This document shows positions 8,966-17,193 of a stretch of 34,003 nt of DNA, in pieces. Source of the stretch: Rhodospirillaceae bacterium. GTDB lineage: Bacteria > Pseudomonadota > Alphaproteobacteria > UBA8366. Location: positions 1-34,003 of the forward strand of contig PARQ01000009.1 of the NCBI GenBank assembly GCA_002711555.1, written 5' to 3'. Positions within the stretch are counted from its first letter, which is position 1; each line of letters opens with the position of its first letter. Made by a program: the position numbers and the translations under genes. The notes under the pieces were generated by a model. It made no database searches. It saw only the letters and a list, made by a program, of their open reading frames with translations, and was not told the origin of the DNA.

Positions 8966-10210
8966 TTATCGAAATTGATTAAGGCCAACGATAACCGCGT
9001 CTAAACTGGTTTCTGACTGGTTTCCCGTTTTCATGTCACGAATCTGTACCACGTTCCGAGCCAATTCCTCGTCTCCTAATATCAATGCGGCAGAGGCCCC
9101 AATGCGATTTGCTCTTTTCATCCTGCGACTGACATTACCAGCATAGGCCAGATCAACCACCAACCCACCGTCACGAAGCTCCTCCGCTAGCAGATGCGCT
9201 CTATCAGCTGCCTCCTGACCCATCGGGATTAATGCGAATACAGGACAATCCTCCTTACATTTATCAATTAGCATCACCAACCGCTCTACTCCAGCAGCCC
9301 AACCAACGCCTGGCGTAGATGGCCCACCCATAAGCTTAATCAAGCCGTCATAACGTCCACCGGCAAGGACTGTCCCCTGTGCGCCGAGTGCATCCGTTAC
9401 AAATTCAAATGTAGTCTGCCCATAGTAATCTAAGCCCCGCACTAGCCGCGTATTGATTTTATAATCAATACCAATGCGCATTAGACCGTCTTGAACATTC
9501 CTAAAAAAGTTTCGGCTTTCCTCATTCAAGTAATCTGATAACAAGGGTGCTTCTGCAGCGAGCTCACGGTCTGCTTCATCTTTGGAGTCTAATATCCGAA
9601 GCGGATTACGCTGAAGACGTGCGCGCCCATCATCTGACAGAGAATTTTTGTGTGGAGTAAAATAATCAATTAATGCATCTCGATATGCATTCCGACTTTC
9701 ACGATCTCCAAGCGAATTCAGTTCTAGGACAGTCTTATCGATTATTCCAAGAGAACGAAGTGTCCGATGACCGGCGGCAATTACATCCACATCTGCTGCT
9801 GGCGAGGCAATACCTAATAGTTCAATACCAATCTGGTGAAATTGCCTCAATCTCCCCTTCTGTGGTCTCTCTCGCCTAAACATTGGGCCAGCATAGAAAT
9901 ATTTTAATGGAACCTTTTGAGCCAAACCCTCAGAAATAAAACATCTTGCTACCCCAGCAGTGTTTTCAGGACGTAGAGTCAAAAAGTCACCATTCCGATC
10001 CTCAAAACTATACATTTCCTTGTTAACAACATCAGAGGTATCACCAAGCGTTCGCCGAAAGACCTCTGTAAATTCAAAAATCGGAGTGGCTATTTCTTCG
10101 AACCCATAAAGCCGCACCATTTTTCGAGCTGCATCAATGACAGCGCGATGCTGTCTCATACCTTGGGGAAGTAAATCATGAGTGCCACGAACGGGTTTTA
10201 GATGGGCCAT
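8966..10210 (-). CDS. hisS: Histidyl-tRNA synthetase
   Basis: Class II synthetase that charges tRNA-His. The N-terminal RGTHDLLP is followed by motif 1 and motif 2 (LTLRPENTAGVAR, 78-90; FRRERPQKGR, 111-120). The histidine-specific element LVRGLDYYGQTTFEF lies near 258-272, then the AGGRYDGL and GVGWAAGVERL segments, and a C-terminal anticodon-binding domain from about 325. Length 414 aa is typical. ATG 10210 has only a weak Shine-Dalgarno (TAGG). The motif 2 loop keeps the Arg and Gln that in E. coli read the G-1:C73 pair of tRNA-His, so this is the canonical type rather than the modified form of some alphaproteobacterial orders. The stop is TAA at 8968-8966. Confidence 0.98.
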   Translation of the reverse strand: MAHLKPVRGTHDLLPQGMRQHRAVIDAARKMVRLYGFEEIATPIFEFTEVFRRTLGDTSDVVNKEMYSFEDRNGDFLTLRPENTAGVARCFISEGLAQKVPLKYFYAGPMFRRERPQKGRLRQFHQIGIELLGIASPAADVDVIAAGHRTLRSLGIIDKTVLELNSLGDRESRNAYRDALIDYFTPHKNSLSDDGRARLQRNPLRILDSKDEADRELAAEAPLLSDYLNEESRNFFRNVQDGLMRIGIDYKINTRLVRGLDYYGQTTFEFVTDALGAQGTVLAGGRYDGLIKLMGGPSTPGVGWAAGVERLVMLIDKCKEDCPVFALIPMGQEAADRAHLLAEELRDGGLVVDLAYAGNVSRRMKRANRIGASAALILGDEELARNVVQIRDMKTGNQSETSLDAVIVGLNQFR

Positions 10211-10310
10211 CGCCTAGCCAAAGATCATGTTTGTTAAAAAGGATACTTTTCCAAATAAAGTGCCTACCTTTATCCTAAATATCAAGCGATCACCTAAAGC
10301 AAATACTTTG

Positions 10311-11504
10311 TTAGTCCTGATCGGCATTTTCGTCTAGCTGCTGAGAGTCATCATCCTCGTTTTCGCGTACGGCCCGCCCCTCAATGAGAGCATTCGGATC
10401 AAGAAGAATATTCCGCCGCACGGCACCACTCGGCCCTATGGAAGGTACAATGTTATTATCAACGGAGATCTGCAGGCCTCCCGCATTGCCGGTTAGCATA
10501 ACCAACCCTTCGCGGTTTGGCACAAGGTAACGATCGCCGGAATAGAGTAAGCGCGTAAGCAGAACCTCACCCTCTGGTTCGTCACGAATTTCCACCCAAG
10601 TTGTACCGATGGCACGGATTACGACCCTGCCATCCTCGTTGTCATCTCCATAGGTCTGCGCCTCACGCTTTGCTGGAACTTTAGGCAACAATTCTTGCTC
10701 TATTGCCTGGTTTTGTGACACAGCTGTTTTCTCCCTCACTAGCGATGATTGGGGGCTCTGTATGTCAGTTTGTGATTCATTGTGTATAACCGCTGCCATC
10801 TCTTTGCGGTCACCATCCGAGGGCACAACAGTATTATTCTGTGGTTGCAATTCATTGGTTTCTGTGTCTGCTAAGCTTTTTAAATTGTTTTTTTTCTGTT
10901 CGTTGCCAAGCCTATTATTACTATCAGTAGATTGGGGTGTTTGAATTTCTGAACTCTCTGTCTCTGTATTCTGGGACTCAGGCAATTCATTCATCTGTAT
11001 CCCATTTGGTTTAGTCACTTTTGAACTGTCGCCTAGTTGCCTCGGTAAAGGAGGTACTATTTCTACTACCTGTTCATCGTTCCCCAAAAAGTATGCCCAG
11101 CCACAATATGAAACCAACGCTAGAAGCACTGCAACTACCAAAATTGCAGCGCTGGGCACTTTGCCTTCAGACAGAGGTGAAGGGAATACTAATTCTGTTT
11201 TTGAATTGACCCCTAGTTGCTCAGCTTTGAAAAGCTCCACGATTTCGTCACTATCAAGTCCAAGGTGCTCTGCGTATGCCTTCACGAAACCCAGCGCGTA
11301 TGTCGGACCTGGCAAATTATTAAAGGAGCTATTTTCAATAGCCTCTAGATAAGGGTAACGAATGCATAATATTTCAGAAATTTGTCTGAGCTCAAGACCT
11401 CTTTCCTCTCGCCGCAGCCTCAGTGTTTGCCCCACAGACTCAGTTTGCACGGCTGCCGCGTCTTCTGGAATGTCTAAAAACTGGCTTAATCTCTCGCGTT
11501 CCAA
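10311..11504 (-). CDS. RodZ-like helix-turn-helix membrane protein
   Basis: Probable bitopic membrane protein of the cell-shape machinery. A cytoplasmic helix-turn-helix domain (about 24-95; VGQTLRLRREERGLELRQI) is followed by one transmembrane helix (about 118-140). A long Gln/Asn/Ser/Thr-rich linker covers about 150-285, then a C-terminal DUF4115 domain (about 292-375; IRAIGTTWVEIRDEPEGEVL) in the periplasm. RodZ links MreB to the wall-synthesis complex; this assignment rests on domain order. The start is uncertain: TTG 11504 is the most upstream in-frame choice and lacks a Shine-Dalgarno, while a GTG at residue 24 would begin at the conserved helix-turn-helix. The C-terminal tail is very acidic. 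Confidence 0.85.
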   Translation of the reverse strand: MERERLSQFLDIPEDAAAVQTESVGQTLRLRREERGLELRQISEILCIRYPYLEAIENSSFNNLPGPTYALGFVKAYAEHLGLDSDEIVELFKAEQLGVNSKTELVFPSPLSEGKVPSAAILVVAVLLALVSYCGWAYFLGNDEQVVEIVPPLPRQLGDSSKVTKPNGIQMNELPESQNTETESSEIQTPQSTDSNNRLGNEQKKNNLKSLADTETNELQPQNNTVVPSDGDRKEMAAVIHNESQTDIQSPQSSLVREKTAVSQNQAIEQELLPKVPAKREAQTYGDDNEDGRVVIRAIGTTWVEIRDEPEGEVLLTRLLYSGDRYLVPNREGLVMLTGNAGGLQISVDNNIVPSIGPSGAVRRNILLDPNALIEGRAVRENEDDDSQQLDENADQD

Positions 11505-11902
11505 TTTGTCATGCCATCTATTTTGTAGAGACCCTCATATTGATTTAAACTAGGGTGAATAAAAGTGTATTTTTAAACAAGTCACCCCTCATTGTATTGT
11601 ATAGCTAAAAGTGACCGTGTTGCTACTGAAACCCAAACATTTACGTATTTTTTATTTGGTGTGTGATGTGTCACTACAAAAACAATGCGCCAGATTTATC
11701 ATAACATGGGTGGTCTTCTCATTTCATCCTAGAATACAGTTTTTCCTTTTGGAATACATAGGATTGATGAGCCGACAACGATCTAATTTTTTGGAATTAT
11801 CAAAATGAGACCATCTGCCATTAAGACGCAAAGGTAAATCGGAAGCTTGACATCCCATAAACAACTAAAATCGGCTTGAAAATTGCTACTTTGCTGTATG
11901 TA
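11505..11902. other. Intergenic gap between lysC and the rodZ-like gene
   Basis: 398 AT-rich bases with no supported gene. The only repeat noted is GGGTGA (11553-11558) with TCACCC (11582-11587), 23 bases apart, just upstream of the rodZ-like gene; it could be an operator or chance. A TATACAAT-like string near 11600 lacks a good -35 partner. As I recall, many alphaproteobacteria carry ptsP here; no remnant of it was seen by eye. Confidence 0.4.
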
Positions 11903-13120
11903 TCACGCTTCTAAATCGTATGCTGTATGCAGAGCACGTAATGCCAATTCGGTATATTCCTCTGCAATCAGGACGCTAATCTTGATCTCTGATGTCGAAA
12001 TAACATGAACGTTGATGCCTTTTTCAGCAAGTGTTTCAAACATCTTCGTAGCCACCCCAGCATGGCTACGCATGCCAACCCCAATGACTGAAATTTTCAC
12101 AAGGGTCTGATCAGTCAGAAGATCGCCATATTTTAATTTTTCACCCGAATTATCAATGACTTCGAGCGCACGTTCAAAATCGTTTTTAGCAACCGTAAAG
12201 GTTATGTCAGTACTTTTCCCATTAGCTGCCGTACTTTGGACAATCATATCAACATTAACATTTGCTTTGGCTAAGGGCCCGAAAATAGCTGCTGCCACAC
12301 CGGGCCGATCGCGCACATCGACCAAGGTTATTTTGGCCTCATCACGACTATATGCAATACCGCTTACAACCTGTTTTTCCAAAATTTCGTCCTCATTTAC
12401 AACCATTGTCCCTGGTAAATTTTTAAAACTCGACCTTACCTGCAACCGAACAGATTGATTCATTGCAAGCTCAACCGATCTCGTCTGCAGCACCTTTGCA
12501 CCCAAAGACGCCATCTCAAGCATCTCCTCATAAGTAATTTTCTCCAACTTTCTGGCTTGAGAAACAATACGAGGATCACTCGTGTAAACACCTTCCACAT
12601 CAGTAAAAATATCACAGCGAACAGCTTCAAGTGCCGCCGCTAATGCAACAGCGCTAGTATCTGATCCACCGCGCCCCAGGGTAGTTACACGGCCGTCCGG
12701 CGCTAATCCCTGGAACCCCGCCACGACCGGCACCTGACCGTTCGCCAGGCAAGCCTTTAGCTTAGACGGATCGATGTTTCTAATCCGTGCCTTAGTGTGC
12801 GCCTCATCAGTTTCTATAGGGATTTGCCAGGCAAGCCATGAACGCGCAGGAATGCCTCTTTTTTGAAGTGCAAGAGCCAACAGACCACAAGTGATTTGCT
12901 CTCCGGCAGAAACGACTGTGTCATATTCCGGACCATCAGGTATTCTTGCAAACCCGGTTGCATATTCGACCAACTCGTTGGTCGTACCCGCCATAGCAGA
13001 CACTGTAACTACAAGGTCGGTTCCAGAGGCACGCTCCTCTTCGATTCGATCAGCAACATTTCGGATGCATTCTAAATCCGCGACCGACGTGCCCCCAAAT
13101 TTCATCACAACCAAAGACAT
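11903..13120 (-). CDS. lysC: Aspartate kinase
   Basis: Phosphorylates L-aspartate with ATP, the first step to lysine, threonine, methionine and diaminopimelate. The N-terminal kinase domain begins with KFGGTSV (7-13) and contains TTLGRGGSDTSAVALAAAL, the nucleotide-binding and substrate segment. Two C-terminal ACT domains (from about 265; GVAAAIFGPLAKANVNVD and GVATKMFETLAEKGINV) are the usual site of lysine/threonine feedback. Length 405 aa fits the monofunctional type with two ACT domains. ATG 13120 lacks a clear Shine-Dalgarno. It diverges from ubiG across 132 bases. Confidence 0.97.
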   Translation of the reverse strand: MSLVVMKFGGTSVADLECIRNVADRIEEERASGTDLVVTVSAMAGTTNELVEYATGFARIPDGPEYDTVVSAGEQITCGLLALALQKRGIPARSWLAWQIPIETDEAHTKARIRNIDPSKLKACLANGQVPVVAGFQGLAPDGRVTTLGRGGSDTSAVALAAALEAVRCDIFTDVEGVYTSDPRIVSQARKLEKITYEEMLEMASLGAKVLQTRSVELAMNQSVRLQVRSSFKNLPGTMVVNEDEILEKQVVSGIAYSRDEAKITLVDVRDRPGVAAAIFGPLAKANVNVDMIVQSTAANGKSTDITFTVAKNDFERALEVIDNSGEKLKYGDLLTDQTLVKISVIGVGMRSHAGVATKMFETLAEKGINVHVISTSEIKISVLIAEEYTELALRALHTAYDLEA

Positions 13121-13252
13121 GTTAAAAAAACTTTCAATATGCGAATAACTGTCAGTGTGACATTGCAGTCATTGCTCTTGCAACGCGGCGTATCCATACT
13201 CATTTAGCGGGAGCCGCGCAAGCATGTACACAAAATACGGGGTTATACAAAA

Positions 13253-14044
13253 ATGACAAAAGAAATACTCTCCCAAATCGACAGAACAATAATCGACAGA
13301 ACAATAGATGCCGGTGAAATTGACAAATTTGCCGCGATGGCCGAGGAATGGTGGGACGAAGACGGAAAGTTTAAGCCATTACACAGGTTAAATCCGCTCC
13401 GCATGGCTTTTTTGAAAGACCATATAGCTGCACATTTCAGTCGCAATCCCCTAGATCTTGCTCCACTCTCCGGCCTCAATATTCTCGACATAGGATGCGG
13501 AGGCGGCCTCATTGCCGAGCCACTCACCCGGCTCGGCGCCAACGTAACTGGTTTAGACGCCTCCGAGCGCAATATTGAAGTAGCTAAGCTGCATGCAAAT
13601 AAGATGGGGCTAGAAATTGAATACAAAGCTGCCGCCGCTTCTGATCTTGTTCGATCTGGTTACCAATTTGACGCAGTAGTTAATCTCGAAGTCATCGAGC
13701 ATGTAGCCGATGTTGACGAATTTATGAAAGACTGCGCGTCCTTGATTAAGCCAAATGGATTAATGATTTTAGCAACACTAAATAGAACGGCACAATCATA
13801 CGCACTGGCCATAATCGGCGCTGAATACTTTCTCCGCTGGTTACCGCGCGGCACACATGATTGGCGCAAGTTCATTCGCCCTTCGGAGCTAGCTGGACTT
13901 TGTAGGAAGAATGCACTCGATCTCGCAAAACTTTGCGGCCTTCGATATAATCCCTTCACCGGCTCATGGAATATAGAAGAACGAGATGTCGCGGTTAACT
14001 ATATGGCCGTCATAAAACGCAGAGAAAGTATTTCGGGCACATAA
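13253..14044 (+). CDS. ubiG: Bifunctional ubiquinone O-methyltransferase UbiG
   Basis: SAM-dependent enzyme that carries out both O-methylations in ubiquinone biosynthesis. Conserved features include the N-terminal EIDKFAAMAEEWWDEDGKFKP, the SAM motif DIGCGGG (79-85) with GLDAS (100-104), NLEVIEHV, and the C-terminal GTHDWRKFIRPSEL. Length is 263 aa, slightly long because of a 15-base in-frame tandem duplication near the N-terminus (IDRTI twice). ATG 13253 has no obvious Shine-Dalgarno. It is transcribed alone, divergent from lysC and convergent with the DUF1178 gene 53 bases away. Confidence 0.96.
   Translation: MTKEILSQIDRTIIDRTIDAGEIDKFAAMAEEWWDEDGKFKPLHRLNPLRMAFLKDHIAAHFSRNPLDLAPLSGLNILDIGCGGGLIAEPLTRLGANVTGLDASERNIEVAKLHANKMGLEIEYKAAAASDLVRSGYQFDAVVNLEVIEHVADVDEFMKDCASLIKPNGLMILATLNRTAQSYALAIIGAEYFLRWLPRGTHDWRKFIRPSELAGLCRKNALDLAKLCGLRYNPFTGSWNIEERDVAVNYMAVIKRRESISGT
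13277..13306 (+). repeat. 15-bp perfect tandem duplication inside ubiG
   Basis: ATCGACAGAACAATA occurs twice without a gap (13277-13291 and 13292-13306), encoding IDRTI-IDRTI. The unit is a multiple of three, so the reading frame is kept. It lies in the variable N-terminal tail, before the conserved region. Confidence 0.95.
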
Positions 14045-14097
14045 GTTGGAGCAATTTTTTGCTGAAGTAGTAAGTTGTCTATAGACTGCCACTATTT

Positions 14098-14526
14098 TTA
14101 GCTGTCATTTCTTGGCAACCACGGCACTCGGGTGAAATCTACGCCCTCTTCTTTCAGCGCCCTAGCCTCATCCTGAGACGTTTCGCCATAGATATTGCGC
14201 GGGTCAGCTTCATCGTAATGTATCTTGCGAGCTTCCTCAGCAAAGTCAGGACCAACATAGTCGCAATTATTTTCAATCTCAGCCCTCACCTTTTTCAACA
14301 CTTCGCGCACGTTGGCAAACTTTGAATGCTCAACAGTCTGGTTAGTTTGCTCTTTCTGCGCTCCGCTGCCAATACGAGGGGCCATTGGCGCCTTTTCAAT
14401 GCCTTTAATACCACAAACTGGGCAAGCAATTTCAGAGGCTGCTACTTGCTCCTCATATGTACAACTGTCTTTGAACCACGCTTCAAACTCATGATCATTT
14501 GTGCATCGAAGGTTGTATAAAATCAT
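14098..14526 (-). CDS. DUF1178 family protein
   Basis: 142-residue protein of unknown function. The N-terminus MILYNLRCTNDHEFEAWF matches the family as I recall it, which supports ATG 14526 over an upstream in-frame GTG at 14562. Cysteines at 8, 22, 35 and 38 (the last two as CPVC) suggest a small zinc-ribbon fold. The C-terminus ends in FTRVPWLPRNDS. It follows the nitrilase-family gene after a 370-base gap, in an order (glutaredoxin, amidase, DUF1178) often seen in alphaproteobacteria. Two short inverted repeats, AGCAA/TTGCT at 14050-14063 and GTCTATAGAC at 14077-14086, lie in the convergent space to ubiG but are not typical terminators. Confidence 0.85.
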   Translation of the reverse strand: MILYNLRCTNDHEFEAWFKDSCTYEEQVAASEIACPVCGIKGIEKAPMAPRIGSGAQKEQTNQTVEHSKFANVREVLKKVRAEIENNCDYVGPDFAEEARKIHYDEADPRNIYGETSQDEARALKEEGVDFTRVPWLPRNDS

Positions 14527-14896
14527 GCGAATATCAGTCCCGTCTACGTTGCGTTTTGACACCGGCTAGCAAATCCTACATCTAAATACATGGGATTGAA
14601 ACGGACAAAAACAAGCGATTTCTGTTTGGCTTGGATCCAAATATTTAAAGGTATCTCGAGTCGCTCACTTACTTCGCTTCATACCCAGGCCAGAGCACAT
14701 TAGCCAAGATAATCAATATATTTCACCATTAACATGCCACCCTCACGGCTCTTCTGGAACATTCACGCAAACGCTTAATTACATAAAGAATCGGTACGGC
14801 AGGCCTACTGGAATACTTTAATAAGCGGAGGACACATGGGCTGTGGGCTGACCTTTTGAGAGAGATCAATTACAACAAAAACTTGAACATTCATTT
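14527..14896. other. Intergenic gap between the nitrilase-family and DUF1178 genes
   Basis: 370 bases without a supported gene. Short frames here have no recognisable product and no Shine-Dalgarno. I see no tRNA, terminator with a T-run, or clear promoter. Its size is odd, because the flanking genes read in the same direction and are usually close. Confidence 0.5.
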
Positions 14897-15736
14897 TCAG
14901 GGCGAAGACGACAAGTTAGCCAATGACCGATCGTGTCTCAATGAGGGGATCATTTTACGGACCTCAACCACCCTTTCGAGATCTAAAATAGCACTTACAA
15001 ATCCAACCTCTTCGCCTCCATCAGCTAGAACCTCTCCCCATGGGTCAACTATAAGCGAGTGACCGAAGCTTTTCCGACCGTCTTCATGATCCCCGCATTG
15101 GGCAGGTGCCACAACAAAAGAACCCGTCTCTATTGCGCGTGAACGCAGCAAAATATGCCAGTGCGCAGAACCGGTTCTCCGCGTAAATGCTGAGGGAACG
15201 GCAAGTATATTTGCCCCAGCTTGTGCCAATGCTCGGTAGAGGTATGGGAACCGCACATCATAACAAACCGTGAGCCCAATAGAACCCCAAGGCGAATTAG
15301 CTATCACCGCCCTTTTACCCGGTCGATAGCTTTCTGACTCTTTAAAAGAATCTCCATTGGGGAGAACCACGTCAAACATGTGGATTTTGTCGTAATGCGC
15401 CACCACAGAACCAAATTCATTCAATAAATAAGAGCGGTTAACAAGACGGTCTTCGCGCTTACTCTTTATCGCCAACGAACCTATTAAAATCCATATTTTT
15501 AATTCTTTCGCGAGTTCGCGATATGCGGCGAGAGCGAGGTCTTCAACTTCTAAGCGAGCAGCCTCTTTTGCCAAAACACCCCGACGCTGGCAAACATTAA
15601 CCACCTCGGGTAACGTCACTAATAGGGCGCCTTTTGCCGCTGCCTCTCGTATTATTGCGCTGGATGCTGCTATATTCTCATCAACATTCGTTGTTGAGCA
15701 GGTTTGCACACATGCCACGTTCAAAAACCTGTTCAT
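14897..15736 (-). CDS. Carbon-nitrogen hydrolase (Nit1-like, probable deaminated-glutathione amidase)
   Basis: Cytoplasmic amidase of the nitrilase superfamily. The catalytic triad is visible: E44 (TLPE), K117 (HYDKIHMFDV) and C158 (TVCYDVRFP). The HYDKIHMFDV context and the short length (279 aa) fit the Nit1 branch, which repairs deaminated glutathione; the substrate is inferred. The start ATG 15736 lies one base after the grxC stop, with GGAAG about 8 bases upstream. The frame stays open further upstream through grxC in another frame, but that part is not protein-like for this family. Its place after a glutaredoxin gene suits a glutathione-related role. Confidence 0.9.
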   Translation of the reverse strand: MNRFLNVACVQTCSTTNVDENIAASSAIIREAAAKGALLVTLPEVVNVCQRRGVLAKEAARLEVEDLALAAYRELAKELKIWILIGSLAIKSKREDRLVNRSYLLNEFGSVVAHYDKIHMFDVVLPNGDSFKESESYRPGKRAVIANSPWGSIGLTVCYDVRFPYLYRALAQAGANILAVPSAFTRRTGSAHWHILLRSRAIETGSFVVAPAQCGDHEDGRKSFGHSLIVDPWGEVLADGGEEVGFVSAILDLERVVEVRKMIPSLRHDRSLANLSSSP

Positions 15737-15737
15737 T

Positions 15738-15995
15738 TCATTCTTCCAGCAGAGTTTCAAGTTTTGAGTCAGCTTCCAGACCATACAGATCATCACATCC
15801 CCCGATGTGAACATCATTAATGAATATTTGTGGCACCGTTTGCGCACCGTTGGCACGATCAACCATGAGCTCTTTTTGGCCAGGGGAATCGCCAATATCG
15901 ATTTCTTCGTATAAAAGACCTTTTTGCTCGAGCAAGGATTTGGCACGGGCACAAAATCCACAAAGTCGACTAGTATAAATTTCAATTTTAGCCAT
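15738..15995 (-). CDS. grxC: Glutaredoxin 3
   Basis: Small thiol-disulfide oxidoreductase (85 aa) that uses glutathione to reduce disulfides. Seen are the N-terminal IEIYTSRLCGFCARAK with active site C12-G-F-C15, the cis-proline TVPQIFI, and GGCDDLYGL for glutathione binding. The active site is CGFC rather than the more common CPYC of GrxC. ATG 15995 has a strong Shine-Dalgarno (AGGAGGGG). It is the first gene of a leftward unit with the amidase. As I recall, comF often precedes it in relatives; none is present here. Confidence 0.96.
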   Translation of the reverse strand: MAKIEIYTSRLCGFCARAKSLLEQKGLLYEEIDIGDSPGQKELMVDRANGAQTVPQIFINDVHIGGCDDLYGLEADSKLETLLEE

Positions 15996-16291
15996 TTGAG
16001 AGGCCCCTCCTTCTACGACAAATAACTTATCTCACAAAAACAACTAACTCAGAAAACTTATGATTGTTTTCCTATCTTAATCCAAGTCGAACTTATAGTG
16101 GCTTGTTGATACCGATCCACTCAAGTTGAGCAGAAAAGGCGAACCTCTCAAGTCCAGTCTGAGTTCGGAACACAACAATACAATTTTAAAAGAATATTTT
16201 TGCCCCTGCCAATACCTTCTAAGTTTTGGTAAAACATCTTCAAACGATGTTTCGGCTTTTCGTTAGGTAGAAACATCTGCATAGTAATACG
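15996..16291. other. Divergent intergenic region with an inverted repeat
   Basis: 296 bases between the divergent grxC and NDUFAF5-like genes. AAACATC (16232-16238) and GATGTTT (16246-16252) form a 7-bp stem with a 7-base loop, and AAACATC recurs at 16271-16277, closer to the rightward start. This could be an operator with a third half-site. A short string similar to part of 5S rRNA near 16165-16180 is taken as chance. No comF remnant is visible. Confidence 0.4.
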
Positions 16292-17182
16292 ATGACTGAC
16301 TTAATAAGCATTTTTGATCGTAAGCGTCTGATCCGCCACCGCCGTCGCGCAGCAGCCACTTTTTCTGATCATGATTTTTTATTCCAAGAAACCGCTGCTC
16401 GTTTACGCGAAAGACTAAAGGATATTGACAGAGATTTTCACGCTTCGCTTGAACTTGGCGCTCGCTACCCGGTGTTGGGGAATAAAGCGTCTATAACAGT
16501 AGATATCGATCCTACACTTGGCAAAGGAAAAAAATTATTTGCTTCGATGGATGAAGAATTCTTAGCGTTTACTCCAGCCACGCTCGATCTCATAATTAGC
16601 AATTTATGTCTTCATTGGACTAACGACTTACCAGGAGCATTACTTCAAATTCGCAAAACATTGAAACCAGACGGATTGTTTCTAGCTGCAATGCTTGGTG
16701 GAGAAACATTAAAAGAATTGCGCGCTTCATTAACGCAAGCAGAACTTGAAATTGCCGGTGGAGCGGCCCCACGCGTTTCACCTTTTGTCGATATCCGCGA
16801 CGCGGGTGCCTTATTGCAAAGAGCAGGTTTCGCCTTACCAGTGACAGACATCGACACCATTAACGTTACATATGAAAATGCATTTGTTTTAATGAAGGAA
16901 CTGCGTGGCATGGGCGAGACAAATGCGCTAACCTGCACACCAAATTCTGTGCCGGCACGGGCTCTATTTCCAAAAGCTGCATCTTTGTACCAGCAACGAT
17001 ATGCAAATTCAAACGGCAGAGTCACTGCGACATTTCAGATTCTATATCTGCATGGGTGGGGTCCAGACCCATCGCAGCAAAAAGCGCTCAAACCCGGAAG
17101 CGCAAAAAATCTTCTGGCAGATGCGTTGAATTCTCGTGAAATAGCCGGCGGAGAAAAGGCAAAACCCGGGACGAAATCTTGA
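16292..17182 (+). CDS. NDUFAF5-like methyltransferase-fold protein
   Basis: Member of the BioC/NDUFAF5 branch of SAM-dependent methyltransferase folds. The conserved core ISNLCLHWTNDLPGALLQIR (102-121), KPDGLFLAAMLGGETLKELR (125-144) and the SPFVDIRDAGALLQRAGF segment are typical. Mitochondrial NDUFAF5 helps complex I assembly by hydroxylating an arginine of the NDUFS7 subunit; a matching role here is inferred. The usual glycine-rich SAM motif I is degenerate (LELGARYPV, 53-61), lacking the GxGxG pattern. Length is 296 aa. The C-terminal tail is Lys/Gly/Ala-rich. No strong Shine-Dalgarno precedes ATG 16292. A membrane protein gene follows after 11 bases. Confidence 0.88.
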   Translation: MTDLISIFDRKRLIRHRRRAAATFSDHDFLFQETAARLRERLKDIDRDFHASLELGARYPVLGNKASITVDIDPTLGKGKKLFASMDEEFLAFTPATLDLIISNLCLHWTNDLPGALLQIRKTLKPDGLFLAAMLGGETLKELRASLTQAELEIAGGAAPRVSPFVDIRDAGALLQRAGFALPVTDIDTINVTYENAFVLMKELRGMGETNALTCTPNSVPARALFPKAASLYQQRYANSNGRVTATFQILYLHGWGPDPSQQKALKPGSAKNLLADALNSREIAGGEKAKPGTKS

Positions 17183-17193
17183 GTAGGTGATAA

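Noticed and set aside
11611..11808. 65-codon plus-strand frame in the lysC/rodZ-like gap
   Set aside because: No Shine-Dalgarno, aromatic- and Leu-rich composition typical of AT-rich non-coding DNA, no recognisable domain.
13243..13626. 127-codon minus-strand frame over the ubiG start
   Set aside because: Overlaps a clear ubiG in full and shows no recognisable protein signature.
15737..15985. N-terminal extension of the nitrilase-family protein through grxC
   Set aside because: The 83 extra residues are an out-of-frame reading of grxC; the family start MNRFLNVACVQ with GGAAG upstream is at 15736.
16165..16180. String resembling part of 5S rRNA (CCGAACTCAGA on the minus strand)
   Set aside because: Only about 11 bases match and the rest of a 5S gene is absent.
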